This document shows positions 1 to 10,249 of a stretch of DNA of 64,000 nucleotides, piece by piece (within the stretch, counting starts at the first letter, position 1; each line of letters opens with the position of its first letter). Source of the DNA: Ectobius pallidus (taxonomy: Eukaryota > Arthropoda > Insecta > Blattodea > Ectobiidae). The stretch covers positions 179,240,825 through 179,304,824 of the forward strand of contig CAXKWD010000006.1 in NCBI GenBank assembly GCA_964059195.1. Direction: 5' to 3'. A program made the translations under genes and the position numbers. Below the pieces are notes generated by a model, which was not told where the DNA came from, did no database searches, and saw only the letters and a list, made by a program, of their open reading frames with translations.

Positions 1-7
1 GCCAGAT

Positions 8-690
8 TGAAAATAAAAATAAAGGAAAATAACACTCTGTACATTGCATAACATATGAAATCTTAAAGCCTAATTACAAATATATTTAGTACACTTTATT
101 TGTCTTGAAATACATAAAAGACTCAAGGAAAGGGAACATCACATGATTTAAAAAAATAACACAACATTAATGTCATTACTCTTTAATACAAAGTTGTCAG
201 GTGTGCTTACAAATACATTTAGTAAAATTATAACTTTATAAACTAAAAAAACCTGTCCTGTTGCCGAGATATAAAATATTCTGCAAATTCTCATAACATC
301 AAAGTAAAACATTTTCAGTATTTAGGCTTACAATTTTACTATTGCAATTTCTTTTAAGCTATTAGAATTTTTAGCATATTTCTAACTATATTTTCGGATT
401 TCCGACAGAATGAAAATAAATATAAAGGAAAATAACACTACAGTACATTGCACAACATATAAAAGCTTACAGCCTAATTAAAAATATATTTTGTACACTT
501 TTTTTGCCTTGAAGTATATAAAAGACAAGGAAAGGGAACATCACATGATATAAAAATATAACACAACATTAATGTCATTATTCTTTAATACAAAGATGTC
601 AGGTGTGCTTAGAAATACGGTACATTTAGTAAAATTTATATAGTAAATTTATAAGTTTAAATTATCATATTACCATAAAAACAGCCTGTG
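8..690. repeat. Two direct copies of an AT-rich repeat
   Basis: Positions about 8-265 and 411-690 are the same sequence at an offset of about 403 bases. Both carry the words AAAGGAAAATAACACT, AAGGGAACATCACATGAT and TCAGGTGTGCTTA in the same order, with scattered substitutions. The 266-410 spacer is AT-rich and holds nothing recognisable. No open frame spans either copy. It could be a tandem duplication or two copies of an interspersed repeat. Confidence 0.8.
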
Positions 691-725
691 GAGAAGAGAT
701 AGGAAAAAATGATCAGAATAATGCA

Positions 726-1060
726 ATGAGGTCCATAGAATGCCTGATACGGAAAGCTACAGTAACGAAGATACTAGGGTCCCGAAGAGCAAAATCATGG
801 TTCGACTCAGCTTGTTATAATAAGAGAAAAGCAGTAATAAACAACTTACATAAAGCACGTGTCTCCCGAAGGGAAGAGGATCTGTCGCTATACAGTCAAT
901 CAAGAAGGGAATACAAAGCCCTCCTGATAAATAAAAAGGAAGACTACATGGAAACACAAGCAGCAAAGATAATAGAGGAAGCAGAGAGAGACCCTTTCAA
1001 AACACAAAGGCCCTGAAAGCCAATATGCCCACATACAATACAAATGGAGACATGGGTGGA
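726..1060 (+). pseudogene. Non-LTR retrotransposon ORF2 fragment (endonuclease-RT linker)
   Basis: A short frame at 726-1016 reads as the linker between the APE-type endonuclease and reverse transcriptase of a LINE. It has the motif KSWFDSACYNKRKAV, a basic helical stretch with REYKALLINKKEDYME, and AAKIIEEAERDPFK. This W-F-D-x-x-C-x-x-x-R/K pattern is typical of jockey/CR1-like ORF2 proteins. A frameshift near 1000 would continue the frame as KALKANMPTYN before a stop near 1058. Endonuclease and RT catalytic parts are absent, so this is a dead fragment abutting the P-element relic on the other strand. Confidence 0.6.
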
Positions 1061-1074
1061 CCACCGTATGAATG

Positions 1075-3057
1075 ACCTACAATGTTTCCCCCTTTATAAT
1101 CCAATTGTGGTTTCAAAAGAATTTCATCCATCAGAACAACAATCTTATCGTCACCATTTAGTAATGTCATTTTTTTAGCAAGATACTTCAGCAAATGTTC
1201 TGGGTTCTGCTCCAGTATAGGTGTAGTTGAAAGTTTACTACATAACCTTGATATAGTTACAGGACAAGGCATAGCGATGAGACCACTGGGGTGATATGGA
1301 GTGCACAAGTGACCAGAATACAAATGTGTCCCAACTATATCTTGCCTTCGATTTTTTACAGTTTATGAGAGAAACCTATTTTTTCAAAAACAGGATTGCA
1401 TCCTGATTATCTGGCAATTTTAAAGCTAAACCGCTTAGAATATCAGCCACAAAAACAATGTTGTCTTCAATGCTTGTGCTTTCCACATTCATGAATTTTA
1501 AATAAACGGGAAAAATATATATTGCGACCCACCCGAGTCCCCCACCACTACTACTCTAACGGGACCCGCGTGGAAAGTAGGGGTTTTGGGTGGGGAGAAA
1601 AACAATTTATTTCTCCTTTAGTCTCTTCTTCTCTTTCTTTCCCATCTCTTTCCTTTCACCTCCTCTTCACCCTACCTATCTATCGGAACCCCTAGCGTTA
1701 TAGCTACGCCACCAATGACAGTTGAGCAGTGAAGAAAGATTTCATATATTTAAGGTAGGCCTACTAAGGGTGACTTCATGCATTCGCGAGTGTTAACGCA
1801 AGAATCGCTTTTTCAAATTTTGAAATGTTTTGTTTGTTACGAAAAGAGTACTGTTGGTGCAAGGGAATTTTTCTGCATCGATTAAGCCATGTTTTATATC
1901 ATAACACGGCGTTTTTAAAAATTGGGAAATATTATGTAAATTTCTATATTTTATATTATCAAATCGGTGTTTAAAGATCGTGAAATATGATGTTTGGTAC
2001 AAGGGTATTTTTTTAATTGTTCAACATTTTCTATAATTCGTGAAATTTTATTTTGTTTTTTATAATGGTAATTGCAATTATTAGAGCAAGCTGCGGGCTT
2101 AACACAGCAAGCGGCGCTTAGTAGCGGTCGGCATGAGCCATAGCGGGGAAGATGCGCGGTAGGCTGGCGGAGAAGGCCGATGGAAAGGGGAGCCGGGTGG
2201 GTCGTAAAGTATAATCTTGCCAAATAAACATTATTTAAAAGACAACATAAATCAGATGTGGTACTTACAGTGGTTGGCATTGTAACATTTTGTATCCGAC
2301 TGATCTGTATGTCATTTACATGCACTGACAGGCTGAGTTTGTCATCGAATATAGCATGACAAAGAACTTTAGGATATGGCACATATAAAACACAGGGACA
2401 CGTCTTTCTTCACCACTATCCATTCCTTCTTCAGGTCACAATCACGGATTATGTTATACAATTCATCAAGTGAACTAATTGAAGTTTTCTTCATATGATT
2501 TTCCTGGTTCAATACACTTTCTGCTACAGCTGCATTCAGGAAAGCATTCTCCAATCGTTGTCTACGATCCTCTGGGTCTTCTCTGGATGTTGATGGAGTC
2601 GACAAGTAAGTAGGGCATTCAGGCATGATAGAAGGTACTGCGCCTGATGAAAAAAAAAAATATTAAGCATAGGCCTACATAACCTTGTAGTAGACAAAGT
2701 ATCAAAAACAGGTTCTGGTAAAAACTTAAGAATTCTGAATTTGTGTTTTATCCTTAACAGAAGCTTTAGGCAGAAAAACGGCAATGAAGTCCTAAGACTT
2801 AACAAGAGCGAGGAGTAGATGAACCTTTTAACACAATTGTATTTGGGAATTAGGCCCTACTAGGGGACTAGGGTGAGACCGATTCTACTCTTATTCCTAG
2901 GCTTCTTAGTAATCTGAACAGGATAGCTGAAAAAAAGGAACCAACCTTTTCTCAAGCGTGGACGATCCAATGGTGCAGTTAATAACGTTCCAGTTTTTGG
3001 GTCGTATACTGATGTAGTCCTTTCAATATCACATGGATTGAAATGTAATTCACACAC
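1075..3057 (-). pseudogene. P-element-like (THAP-domain) transposase pseudogene with introns
   Basis: Read on the minus strand, this is a decayed THAP/P-element transposase. Exon 2946-3057 opens after CTTTTCAG with VCELHF (the C-x2-H half of the THAP zinc finger) and runs through DPKTG to PRLRKG. Exon 2269-2643 starts after TTCATCAG and completes the AVPTIF-type box as AVPSIMP, reading in phase across the intron from exon 1. It then carries KKTSISSLDELYN and, after a one-base frameshift near 2385, PKVLCHAIFDDKLSLSVHV; it ends at a GTAAGT donor. The catalytic-core part at 1275-1075 has LPCPVTISRLCSKL and VLMDEILLKPQLDYKGGNIV, where the Asp of MDE is the probable first catalytic residue. An upstream candidate for the first Cys pair lies near 3290-3345 but spaces poorly. 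The C-terminal half is missing, cut off by the LINE fragment at 726-1060. Family assignment is firm; activity is excluded. Confidence 0.8.
1605..1735 (-). repeat. SINE S1 copy, head-deleted
   Basis: On the minus strand this reads GGCGTAG, then CTATAACGCTAGGGGTTCC, then GATAGGTAGGGTGAAG followed by a purine-rich body. The better copy at 8338-8515 has the same blocks in the same order with a tRNA-like A box and B box. Here roughly 35 bases between the two boxes are missing, so the promoter is broken. Confidence 0.55.
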
Positions 3058-3479
3058 CTGAAAAGAATCGAGAAGTGCCGATAATAGGCCTATGGAACAA
3101 TTCTAGGTTATGTTACATACCTAAAGTAAATAGCCTAGGTAGTTCCCAGTTAATATTAAATGCAGTTTTAAAATAATCTGAAAATATGCCTATTTTGATA
3201 CATCAAAGCCTAAATAGGCTTATTCAAGTACAAAATGCACAATCTGCATCTAAATGTGGTAAATATTAAAAACACTTCAAATGTTCAACTCACCACAGAA
3301 TTGGGACGTGGATTCAATTCCTTCACAAGCTGCCGTGCAATACTTCTTCATATATTTTATGTATATATGTAAATATATACATATTAAGAATGCATAGGAA
3401 TCGACCAACTTAATTTTTAGATAATTCTTTTATCTCCGAATGCAATTAAATCTCTTCACCACACGAGCTTACACATACA

Positions 3480-3650
3480 ACAGTACGCCATAATAGGACC
3501 CCTAGCCGTGACGTCACTGCTTTTCTGGTCATGCGTGTTGCGGCCTTGTTCCAAGGTGGCGGCAGAGCCCAGAAGAAGCAAAGCGAGCCTCTATTTAAAG
3601 TTGTGACTGGAGGTCATTAGGATATAGGGATTCTATTTTCTGCAGTTATG
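3480..3650. promoter_or_regulatory. CpG-richer patch with a perfect CRE palindrome
   Basis: TGACGTCA lies at 3509-3516 in a patch clearly richer in G, C and CpG than its surroundings (GCGTGTTGCGGCC, GGTGGCGGC). It sits about 450 bases upstream of the P-element exon 2946-3057, in the correct direction to be its promoter or that of a lost host gene. No TATA box or transcript evidence can be pointed to, so the promoter role is inference. Confidence 0.25.
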
Positions 3651-3954
3651 GAATCAATATTTTAACAACTTTCAAAGGAGAAAAGGCACTTGGCAAAAGA
3701 TAGATTTATGCTGCACCCCAGCTAATCTTGTTAGGTAAGGAACGTTTATGTTAGTTTAGGAGCATTTTTTCTTTTTAGCATGTGTATTTTTTAGCATAAC
3801 TCATAACTCAAACAGATTATATCATTCCAATAATAAATATCTGAGGCTAACTGCGGCTTTTTGGTTTTATCATTATTTGAGGGTATAAGGCGAAACATTA
3901 ATCACCAATTTCCTTAATACTTCAACCCTCAAAGAAAGAAAAAAATGAAATTTA

Positions 3955-4279
3955 TTAATACTAATATCACATAGGCCTATCACAAGAGAAAGTAACTCTG
4001 TCTCGGAAGCTGAACTTATGTGCGTGAAAGAAAATTTCCTAAAAAGGTGCCAGTATTGTATGGATGCAAGAGGAGAACATTTCCAACATCTCTTGTGATG
4101 AGGTAGGCTACGTGGTTATTTTAATTGTAATTTTAACTGTAAATGTGAGAACCTGAATCATTACACCGACCGCGGCATTATTAGCCTAGATATTTCACCA
4201 GATCCCTCGGGAGTTGGAGATGTGCCAGCCGCGACGCAGAAACCCGCGTCATTGGCCAACTCTTGTGTGGGACTCACTG
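3955..4279 (+). mobile_element. 3' end of a DUF4817-type (mariner-related) element
   Basis: This matches the right half of the complete elements at 9093-10088 and 55945-57094. It holds the decayed transposase C-terminus (SEAELM, VKENFLKRCQ, HFQHLL) followed by the long subterminal region and the inverted terminus GGGACTCACTG with a flanking TA at 4280-4281. The left half is absent. Confidence 0.75.
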
Positions 4280-4743
4280 TACTATTCCCATTTGCAGGTC
4301 CTCATACTAGGTCAGAAAAATTTCCTTTGATTACTCCTAATCATTGAGTTGATTGTTTTCTGTGCAGTCCGCTCCAAAACACATTAGTAATTTCGTGACG
4401 GTTTCAGCGTTACATTAATTTCGTGACGATTTTAGAGCGTTACACAAGTTCCTGATTTACCCCTACCGAGACTAAAGAAGTTTTACTTCAAAAAGCCTGG
4501 ATTAAAATTGCTGAAACTATATCCTCTTTAGGTAAATTACATTATTAAGTGCCAGTGTGGTACTTTATAAGATTGTGTGGGGACGGGAAAATGTCTGTCG
4601 ATCTGTCTTGTCTGTCTGTCCGTACATGTAGATGATATCTCATCTTGTTGATCCTGTGTTGATTGGGGCTCAAGGATATAGAACACGTCAGATCAAAGAA
4701 TACATGCATGTTATATCAATAATATACGGAATCTGCAAGCTGC

Positions 4744-5000
4744 CAAATTTATCCAAGCTGGAAATATTCCTCCAAATTGTAGAAGGTGTGAGTTAAAAAT
4801 TTATTGACAGATGTTTTGAAAGGTTTGCTTTTTCTTTGAATACATAATAATTTAATGTTGCTTGGAAGCTTGTTATATATCTGTATTGCAGAATATTAAG
4901 CACCCTACTGAAAGAGTTTTAACGAGTTAGTTGGTCTGTGTAGATCATTCATGTTTCTGGTAGTATGTCCATGTGCACTAAAATTAGTTCGAAATTCATC
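4744..5000 (-). pseudogene. Non-LTR reverse transcriptase C-terminal fragment
   Basis: The minus strand encodes, with one frame break, HTTRNMNDLHRPTNSLKLFQ and then IQIYNKLPSNIKLL and NKFLTHTFYNLEEYF. This is the conserved C-terminal tail of jockey/CR1-like LINE polymerases (the R-H..D-L-H-x-P box followed by 'x-x-IYNKLP..IK' and the FYxLEE-type end). The catalytic RT domain is not present. It lies inside repeat family A. Confidence 0.6.
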
Positions 5001-5025
5001 AATATTATCGTGTGTGTCTATGCAC

Positions 5026-5465
5026 CATAACTCAAATACTATTTATTAGATTTTCATGAAACTTGGTATTTGCATTTATAGCATCCATGGGAAGAATCAT
5101 ATAGATATTGAACCAAATTGGTTCAGCGGTACTGGAGTAATGCCGAATTTAGTGCCTATTTTAATAGTATTATATTGGGAAGGCACCATAACTCAAATAC
5201 ACTTTATTGGATTTTCATGAAACTTGGTATACAAATTTACGACGTCCATGAGAAGTAATATATTGAATTTGGACCTAATCGGTTGACCGGTATTGGAGTA
5301 AAACCCAATTTAGTGTATTTTAAAGGCACGATAACTCAAATACGCTTATCGGATTTTTATGAAACTTGGTATATGCATTTATAATGTCCATGAGAAGACG
5401 TCTAGTGATATTCGACCAAATCAGTGGCTGGTACCAGAATAATGACCAATTTAGTGCCTTTTATG
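5026..5465. repeat. Three tandem units of about 150 bp
   Basis: Units begin at about 5026, 5184 and 5328. Each has CATAACTCAAATAC, then GATTTTCATGAAACTTGGTA (third unit slightly changed), then CATTTATA..GTCCATG.GAAG, a GACC.AAT..GGTT block and CCAATTTAGTG. Divergence between units shows the expansion is old. No open frame is shared. Confidence 0.8.
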
Positions 5466-5470
5466 GTAAT

Positions 5471-6199
5471 ATATTTTAAAGAATTTAACAAATGCAAATC
5501 TGTTCTCCTGACAACATATCGTTTTACATTCATATACGGCTTTGGAATTTGCAATAGTTAGCCATGACACATCCTTTTGCATTTGATTATCAAACTAGTC
5601 AGATGTTTATTTCGTTCATCAAGTTGAATACTGTTATATACAGAAGATATATTACTCTGAAATAATTAGGCCTACATACATTAAGTGGAGTCTTCACCAG
5701 TGTATTTTGTGAAATATTGACATATTTTAAGGAATTGGTCTTAAGAACATGTTATTTTATTTAAATATACAGATTGTTAGAAGGATTACATTAACACAAA
5801 TAATGAACAGAAACTCTGTAAATATTGCATATTATTGCTCTCAAGAGCTGGCAACTGAGTCACTGTGACTGGCAGCCGAACCAGGAGAGAAAAGAGTGGT
5901 CATGGAAGAAACCAATACAAATTGCTCCATGGGAATGGCTTCGTGGCAGATTGACAACATATTGAAGTTTAGTAAACCACACTTTTGTAGCAACGGTGCA
6001 CAGGATTTTAGAATATTGCAATACAATGTATGGAGACCTATCTTGCAATATGCAGGTTTGCCTGCACTGTCATGTTTTTTGTTTCTCACCGAAAGAGAAT
6101 GACCAACAATGCTTCTTGTATGTTACTGGCAGTTAGGTTAGGAACAGCGATATAAGTGGCAGGCTCTGTTAGGTTATGAACAGTGATATTTGTTTAGTA
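5471..6199. other. Stretch without recognisable gene
   Basis: AT-rich sequence. Small frames at 5841-6102 exist on both strands but overlap one another and lack any recognisable motif. I see no splice-consistent gene, TIR or tRNA-like element here. Confidence 0.5.
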
Positions 6200-6965
6200 G
6201 GGCATACTGAATTCTCTCATTTTCTAAATGTGGCATATCTCCTGCATGCTTTGTGATGTTTAGTGACAGATTCTGTTAGGTTATAAACAGCGAATGGTAA
6301 AAAATAGTTTTTGGTCTCCTAATAACTTCTTCTCAACTCGACAGTGCGACATCTAGTGGCCGCCATTGGAAGTACTACTATTAACACCATCTAGTAGCAA
6401 GAAGGTGAAATTGGAAAAAAACATAATTTTGTCTTCTTTCTTCTCTTCTTGTCTTTTTCTCCTCTTTGTCTCGCTTAATCTTCACCCTACCTACCTATTT
6501 GGGACCTATTCCTAACCATAAATTTTCAGATCGAGCTGGATTTGAACTCAGGTCGCTGGCTTCATTGCCATTTGGTACAAGGGTAAACAGTGAGCTGCAT
6601 TGCAGTGATAGCTAGGCTGAAGGCTAGGAGAAGTACGGGAAGTGAACTGCTGCAATGGCAATGCACTGGAAAGTGGATGAGAGTGAGCAGAGCTTACTGG
6701 GGCGACCTAAAGCTATCTTTCGCCCTGCGATATTAGTTTAGTAGGGCATACTGAATTCTCCTGTTTTGTAAATATGCCATATTTATTATAACTACTTGTG
6801 TTTGTCAACCTTTTTACCCAGAATTCTAGTTATCCTGGCAGTATGATGTCATGCCTCTAATGTCCAATCATTCTTCACGATTTGACAATTTAAGTGTGAT
6901 TGAATATCACTAGAGTTCACTAGATCATGGCGTAAACGAAAGTGCTGGTGGGTTAGACCAAGTCA
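6200..6965 (+). repeat. Degenerate repeat family C, interrupted by a SINE
   Basis: Blocks such as TGTGGCATATCTCCTGCA, TGTCCAATCATTCTTCA, CTAGATCATGG..TAAA..AAA and GGTGGGTTAGACC match, in order, the cleaner copies at 15340-15640 and 20340-20760. A SINE S1 copy (6415-6600) splits it, and the short word GTTAGGTTA recurs just before (6133-6290). Confidence 0.5.
6415..6600 (-). repeat. SINE S1-like copy
   Basis: Minus strand: a tRNA-like B box (GAGTTCAAATCCAGC) precedes AATAGGTAGGTAGGGTGAAG and a purine-rich body, the same layout as at 8338-8515. The A-box region is poorly preserved. Confidence 0.55.
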
Positions 6966-7692
6966 TTCGTCAGGGCAACATCTCTCCACAGAACGATTTA
7001 TAACAAAAATACATACAATATTAGGTGTTTTTTGGAGAGAATTGCGATTTTAAAATTGAGTCCCCATACATTACGAGTTGGCAATTAAATTCTGTACAGG
7101 TATAGGATAAGATTTTGTTCAGTATACATTATTAAAAAAATGAAAAATGACTTGGAAAGAAATAATCGTACATAACCCAACATTTTGGAACATAAAACAC
7201 AGCTTTGTGCCCTGTACTATAAGAAGGGAGGGCGATATAAAAACTGCAAATGAAACATAGTTTCATACAAATGTCACAAAGTAACTTCTCATTAGATACG
7301 ATATGTGTCAGAACTTGACAAATAACTTCTGTGCTTTGTCAAATAGAGAGCTCAGTATTGCCTGACTATTTTGGCAGACAAGTGCAATGGATTTAGAATC
7401 TGTAAAAGTAGATTGTTTATTGTTTGAGTTAGGGCATGTCCTGAACCTTTTCTATGGTAGCCTATATAATGGGTAATTTTTTCATATAGGACAGTATCAC
7501 AGCTGATATCACATTGCATTTCACTATAGTCTTCTGATTGTATTTAGACTATCTAATAGTAGGGTAGCATGAGTACATGCCCATAGTCAAAAGGACACCA
7601 CCAGATTCAAAAGAATGAAATTCACAAACATGGCTTGCAAAACCCCAAGCATGTGTTCTGCTTCTCTTAGAACATGTGACTTCCTGTACCTC
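6966..7692. other. Stretch without recognisable gene
   Basis: AT-rich DNA between repeat C and the TIR element at 7693. I find no open frame of note, repeat or motif. Confidence 0.5.
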
Positions 7693-8749
7693 CCCTAGTA
7701 GCACACTTCGTTGGCCTAACGGAGGGATTTGGTTGGCATGGTTGGGATATGTTGGGAAAACGTTCGTTGTAATTTCCTCTGTTAGCCCAATGTACGTTTC
7801 CGTTGCGTCATGCGCTAAGTCCTACCGTTGGGGTTATGATGTTGGCCCAACGAGGGCTCTCCCTACCGTTGGGGTTATGATTGCTGGCCCAACAATAAAT
7901 CTCGTAATGTGATCGCATTTATGCTAAAATTAAAAAGTGTTGAAATAACATTATAAGCGTTAAATTTTCATTTACTATAAAATAAAACAGTTTTAATTCA
8001 TTAATTATTCGAGCTCTTTGTGCGCGTTACATGATAAAAATTTACTTCGCTCCACCTCTTCCTGCCAGTCTTCGGCAATTTCCGGCGTAGTTCGGGTCAT
8101 CACGAAGACATGAAGATACAACAGTTATTCGCCATCTTGATATGTTGAAGAATCCGAATGGTGTTTTTACTTCTATTAATATTAGGGCTCTTTATTTGTT
8201 CTCTGAAAATAACGTTATCATATATTCACATCAAATATTCAAAATACGAGATGTATATCCTTCTTACTATTTATCATGTATTACACATCTCTGTAGTAAA
8301 TAGGCTAGAAGAATTCTCGATTTTTATTTCAACAATCACTAATAGCGTAGTGGTTAAAGCGATAGACTATAACGCTAGCGGTTCCGAGATCGAATCCCCA
8401 TAGGTGCGAATTTTATACAATAGGAATAGGTAGGTAGGGTGAAGGAGAGAAGGGAGTTAATAGGGAAAAGAGGAGAAAAGGGATGAAAGGGAAAATAAAA
8501 AATTAAATTTTGTGTGCTTCTAGTATTTCCGCCAGATGTCTCTGCGCTGCGCTGCGTAGTAGTTCTACCATTACCTAATAGATGTCTCTCAACTGTTGGG
8601 ATTTTGTTGTATATTGGTTGGCTACAGTTGGCAGTTGGTTGGATAAAACGCTCCTTGGCAACGGAACCCCGACGGACATTCATAACCGTTGACCAACGAA
8701 ACATGGCGATCATTCCCCAACATTGGCCCAACGATCTGTGCTACTAGGG
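7693..8749. mobile_element. 1.06-kb TIR element of unknown class
   Basis: The ends are perfect 13-bp inverted repeats, CCCTAGTAGCACA at 7693-7705 and TGTGCTACTAGGG at 8737-8749, followed inward on both sides by TCGTTGGNCC-type sequence. Subterminal regions are filled with CCGTTGGGG, TTGGCCCAACG and related near-palindromes. No clear target duplication flanks it (left ..GTACCTC, right TTAGATC..). It holds no transposase frame and carries a SINE S1 copy. It is a non-autonomous DNA element; superfamily not assigned. Confidence 0.8.
8338..8515 (+). repeat. SINE S1, tRNA-derived
   Basis: The head GCGTAGTGGTTAAAGCG resembles a tRNA A box and GGTTCCGAGATCGAATCCC a B box, about 34 bases apart, as in Pol III internal promoters. 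The body (GGTAGGTAGGGTGAAGGAGA and a purine-rich tract) recurs on the opposite strand at 1605-1735 and 6415-6600. The 3' end is A-rich (AAAATAAAAAATTAAATTTT). It sits inside the 7693-8749 element. It is not a functional tRNA, as no cloverleaf acceptor stem forms. Confidence 0.75.
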
Positions 8750-9266
8750 TTAGATCATTAAAATCTACCTCGCATCCTGTACCATCTCTGGAAACTCTCA
8801 TACAACTTTCTCTAATATAGTTGTTAAAATTGCTATTTTCTGACATCTTATTTCATTTCTGGGAATTCTTACATAACTTTTTATGTCTTTATCATTAAAA
8901 TTACTATTTTCACCGGTCATTTGCCTGAATGCCTTTGTTGCCAGTCTGACCCTGCAAACCATTGCTCAATGCTCAGCCAATTTAAAAGTTCCTTATGCTG
9001 AATAAAAATAACTTCTATCAGATTTTGATTGAGACTTTTAATAAAAAATACATTGCCGCTTTCAATGTTGTAATATATAGAACAATGTAATACAGTGTGT
9101 CCCACGCAAGAGTTGGCCAATGACGCGGGTTCCTGCGGCGCGGTGAGCACAGCTCCAACTTCCGAGCGATCGGGTGAAATATCTACGCTAATGAAGCCGC
9201 GATCGGTGTTATGATTCAGGTTCTCACATTTACAGTTGGAATTACAATGAAAATAACCACGTACCT

Positions 9267-9605
9267 CATCATAAGAGATGTTGGAAATGTCCTCCTCTTG
9301 CATCCACACAACATTGGAACCTTTTTAAGAAATTTTCTTTCACGTGCATAAGTTCAGCTTCCGAGATAGAATTAATTTCTCTTCTGATATTGTCTTTAAG
9401 TTCTTCTAATGTGTGTGGGTTTGATCTAATTTCTGTTCAGTAAGTACGCGCCGCTTGGTCCCTCGTTTAAGTTACTATCGAGAATCGAACCAGTTTCCTG
9501 AAGTTTGCTTACAAGTTTTCGCACGGCTTCTCTGCTTGGAGGACGTACACCTGGGAATTTTGCTAAAAACCGACGTCTTGTGTCCTTGCAAGATGATGTA
9601 ATAAA
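9267..9605 (-). pseudogene. DUF4817-type transposase, internally deleted
   Basis: On the minus strand the N-terminal DNA-binding part reads RRRFLAKFPGVRPPSREA, VRKLVS and a degraded linker. It then joins directly to the C-terminal end (NPHTLEELKDNIRREINS, SEAEL, KENFLK, CVDARGGHFQHLL, stop). The whole DDE catalytic core is missing between them. Frameshifts are present near 9470. This is a deletion derivative, not a working enzyme. Confidence 0.75.
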
Positions 9606-9756
9606 TCACATATGTTTTTCTTTGTGAGAACCTGAACCATTACACCAACAGCGGGCTTTATTAGCGTAGATATTTCACCCGTTTCCTTTGTATTGTACGG
9701 GAAGTTGACCCATACACTTTATTTTTCAAGTTTCTCCATAAATAATATTCACATAC

Positions 9757-9915
9757 TGTTAGAAGAACTTAAAGACAATATCACATAGGCCTATCACAAG
9801 AGAAATGAACTCTGTCTCGGAAGCTGAACTTATGCGCGTGAAAGAAAATTTCCTAAAATGGTGTTAGTGTTGTGTGGATGCGAGAGGAGAACATTTCCAA
9901 CATCTCTTGTGGTGA
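9757..9915 (+). pseudogene. DUF4817-type transposase C-terminal relic
   Basis: It reads LLEELKDNIT, SVSEAELMRVKENFLK and CVDARGEHFQHLL in one broken frame, mirroring the minus-strand copy at 9267-9605. It ends about 170 bases before the right terminus of the 9093-10088 element. Confidence 0.65.
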
Positions 9916-10221
9916 GGTACGTGTTTATTTTCATTGTAATTCCAACTGTAAATGTGAGAACCTGAATCATAACACCGATCGTGGCTTCATTAGCGTAGAT
10001 ATTTCACTCGATCGCTCGGGAGTTGGAGCTGTGCCCGCCGCGCTGCAGGAACCCGCGTCATTGGCCAACTCTTGCGTGGGACACACTGTACATTATGAAA
10101 TCTATGGCCTCTGAAGCCTTCAGATCATGGTATAGTTTCTTTTCATTTTCATTATTAGGTGACTTTTTTTTATAATACAATCCCTGTTTATTTTCCTAGC
10201 ATTCATGCAATTCTTTCGTTC

Positions 10222-10246
10222 TTTCTCTCTCTCTCTCTGTCTCTCA
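10222..10246. repeat. (CT)n microsatellite
   Basis: A run of TCTC units with one GTCTC interruption. Confidence 0.9.
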
Positions 10247-10249
10247 TTT

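Larger units (their letters stand above)
4545..5470. repeat. Repeat family A copy, interrupted
   Basis: The left edge (AGTGCCAGTGTGGTACTT, then GATTGTGTGGGGACGGGAAAA and a TCTGTCTGTC stretch) and the repeated CATAACTCAAATAC blocks are the reverse complement of the copy at 30646-31133, and are also related to 58490-58925. A LINE fragment (4744-5000) separates the edge from the tandem blocks at 5026-5465. The family is palindromic at its ends and non-coding. Confidence 0.55.
9093..10088. mobile_element. Palindromic DUF4817-type mariner-related element
   Basis: The termini are CAGTGTGTCCCACGCAAGAG and its inverse, flanked by TA at 9091-9092 and 10089-10090 as expected for Tc1/mariner-type insertion. 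The inverted arms run over 250 bases and both contain the transposase C-terminus, so the two halves are 3' ends facing outward. A remnant of the N-terminal helix-turn-helix region lies inside the left half. Compared with 55945-57094 the copy is slightly shorter. Confidence 0.85.

Noticed and set aside
5024..5465. CRISPR-like regular repeats
   Set aside because: Units are about 150 bp, diverged, only three in number and without unique spacers; eukaryotic context.
8338..8403. Possible functional tRNA gene
   Set aside because: A and B boxes are present but no acceptor stem or complete cloverleaf forms, and related copies with a common purine-rich body mark it as a SINE.
9872..10114. 80-codon frame (also 8917-9309, 55759-56010 and 56878-57120) recurring in several places
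   Set aside because: The repeated peptide is the out-of-frame translation of the DUF4817-type element's terminus, not a gene family.
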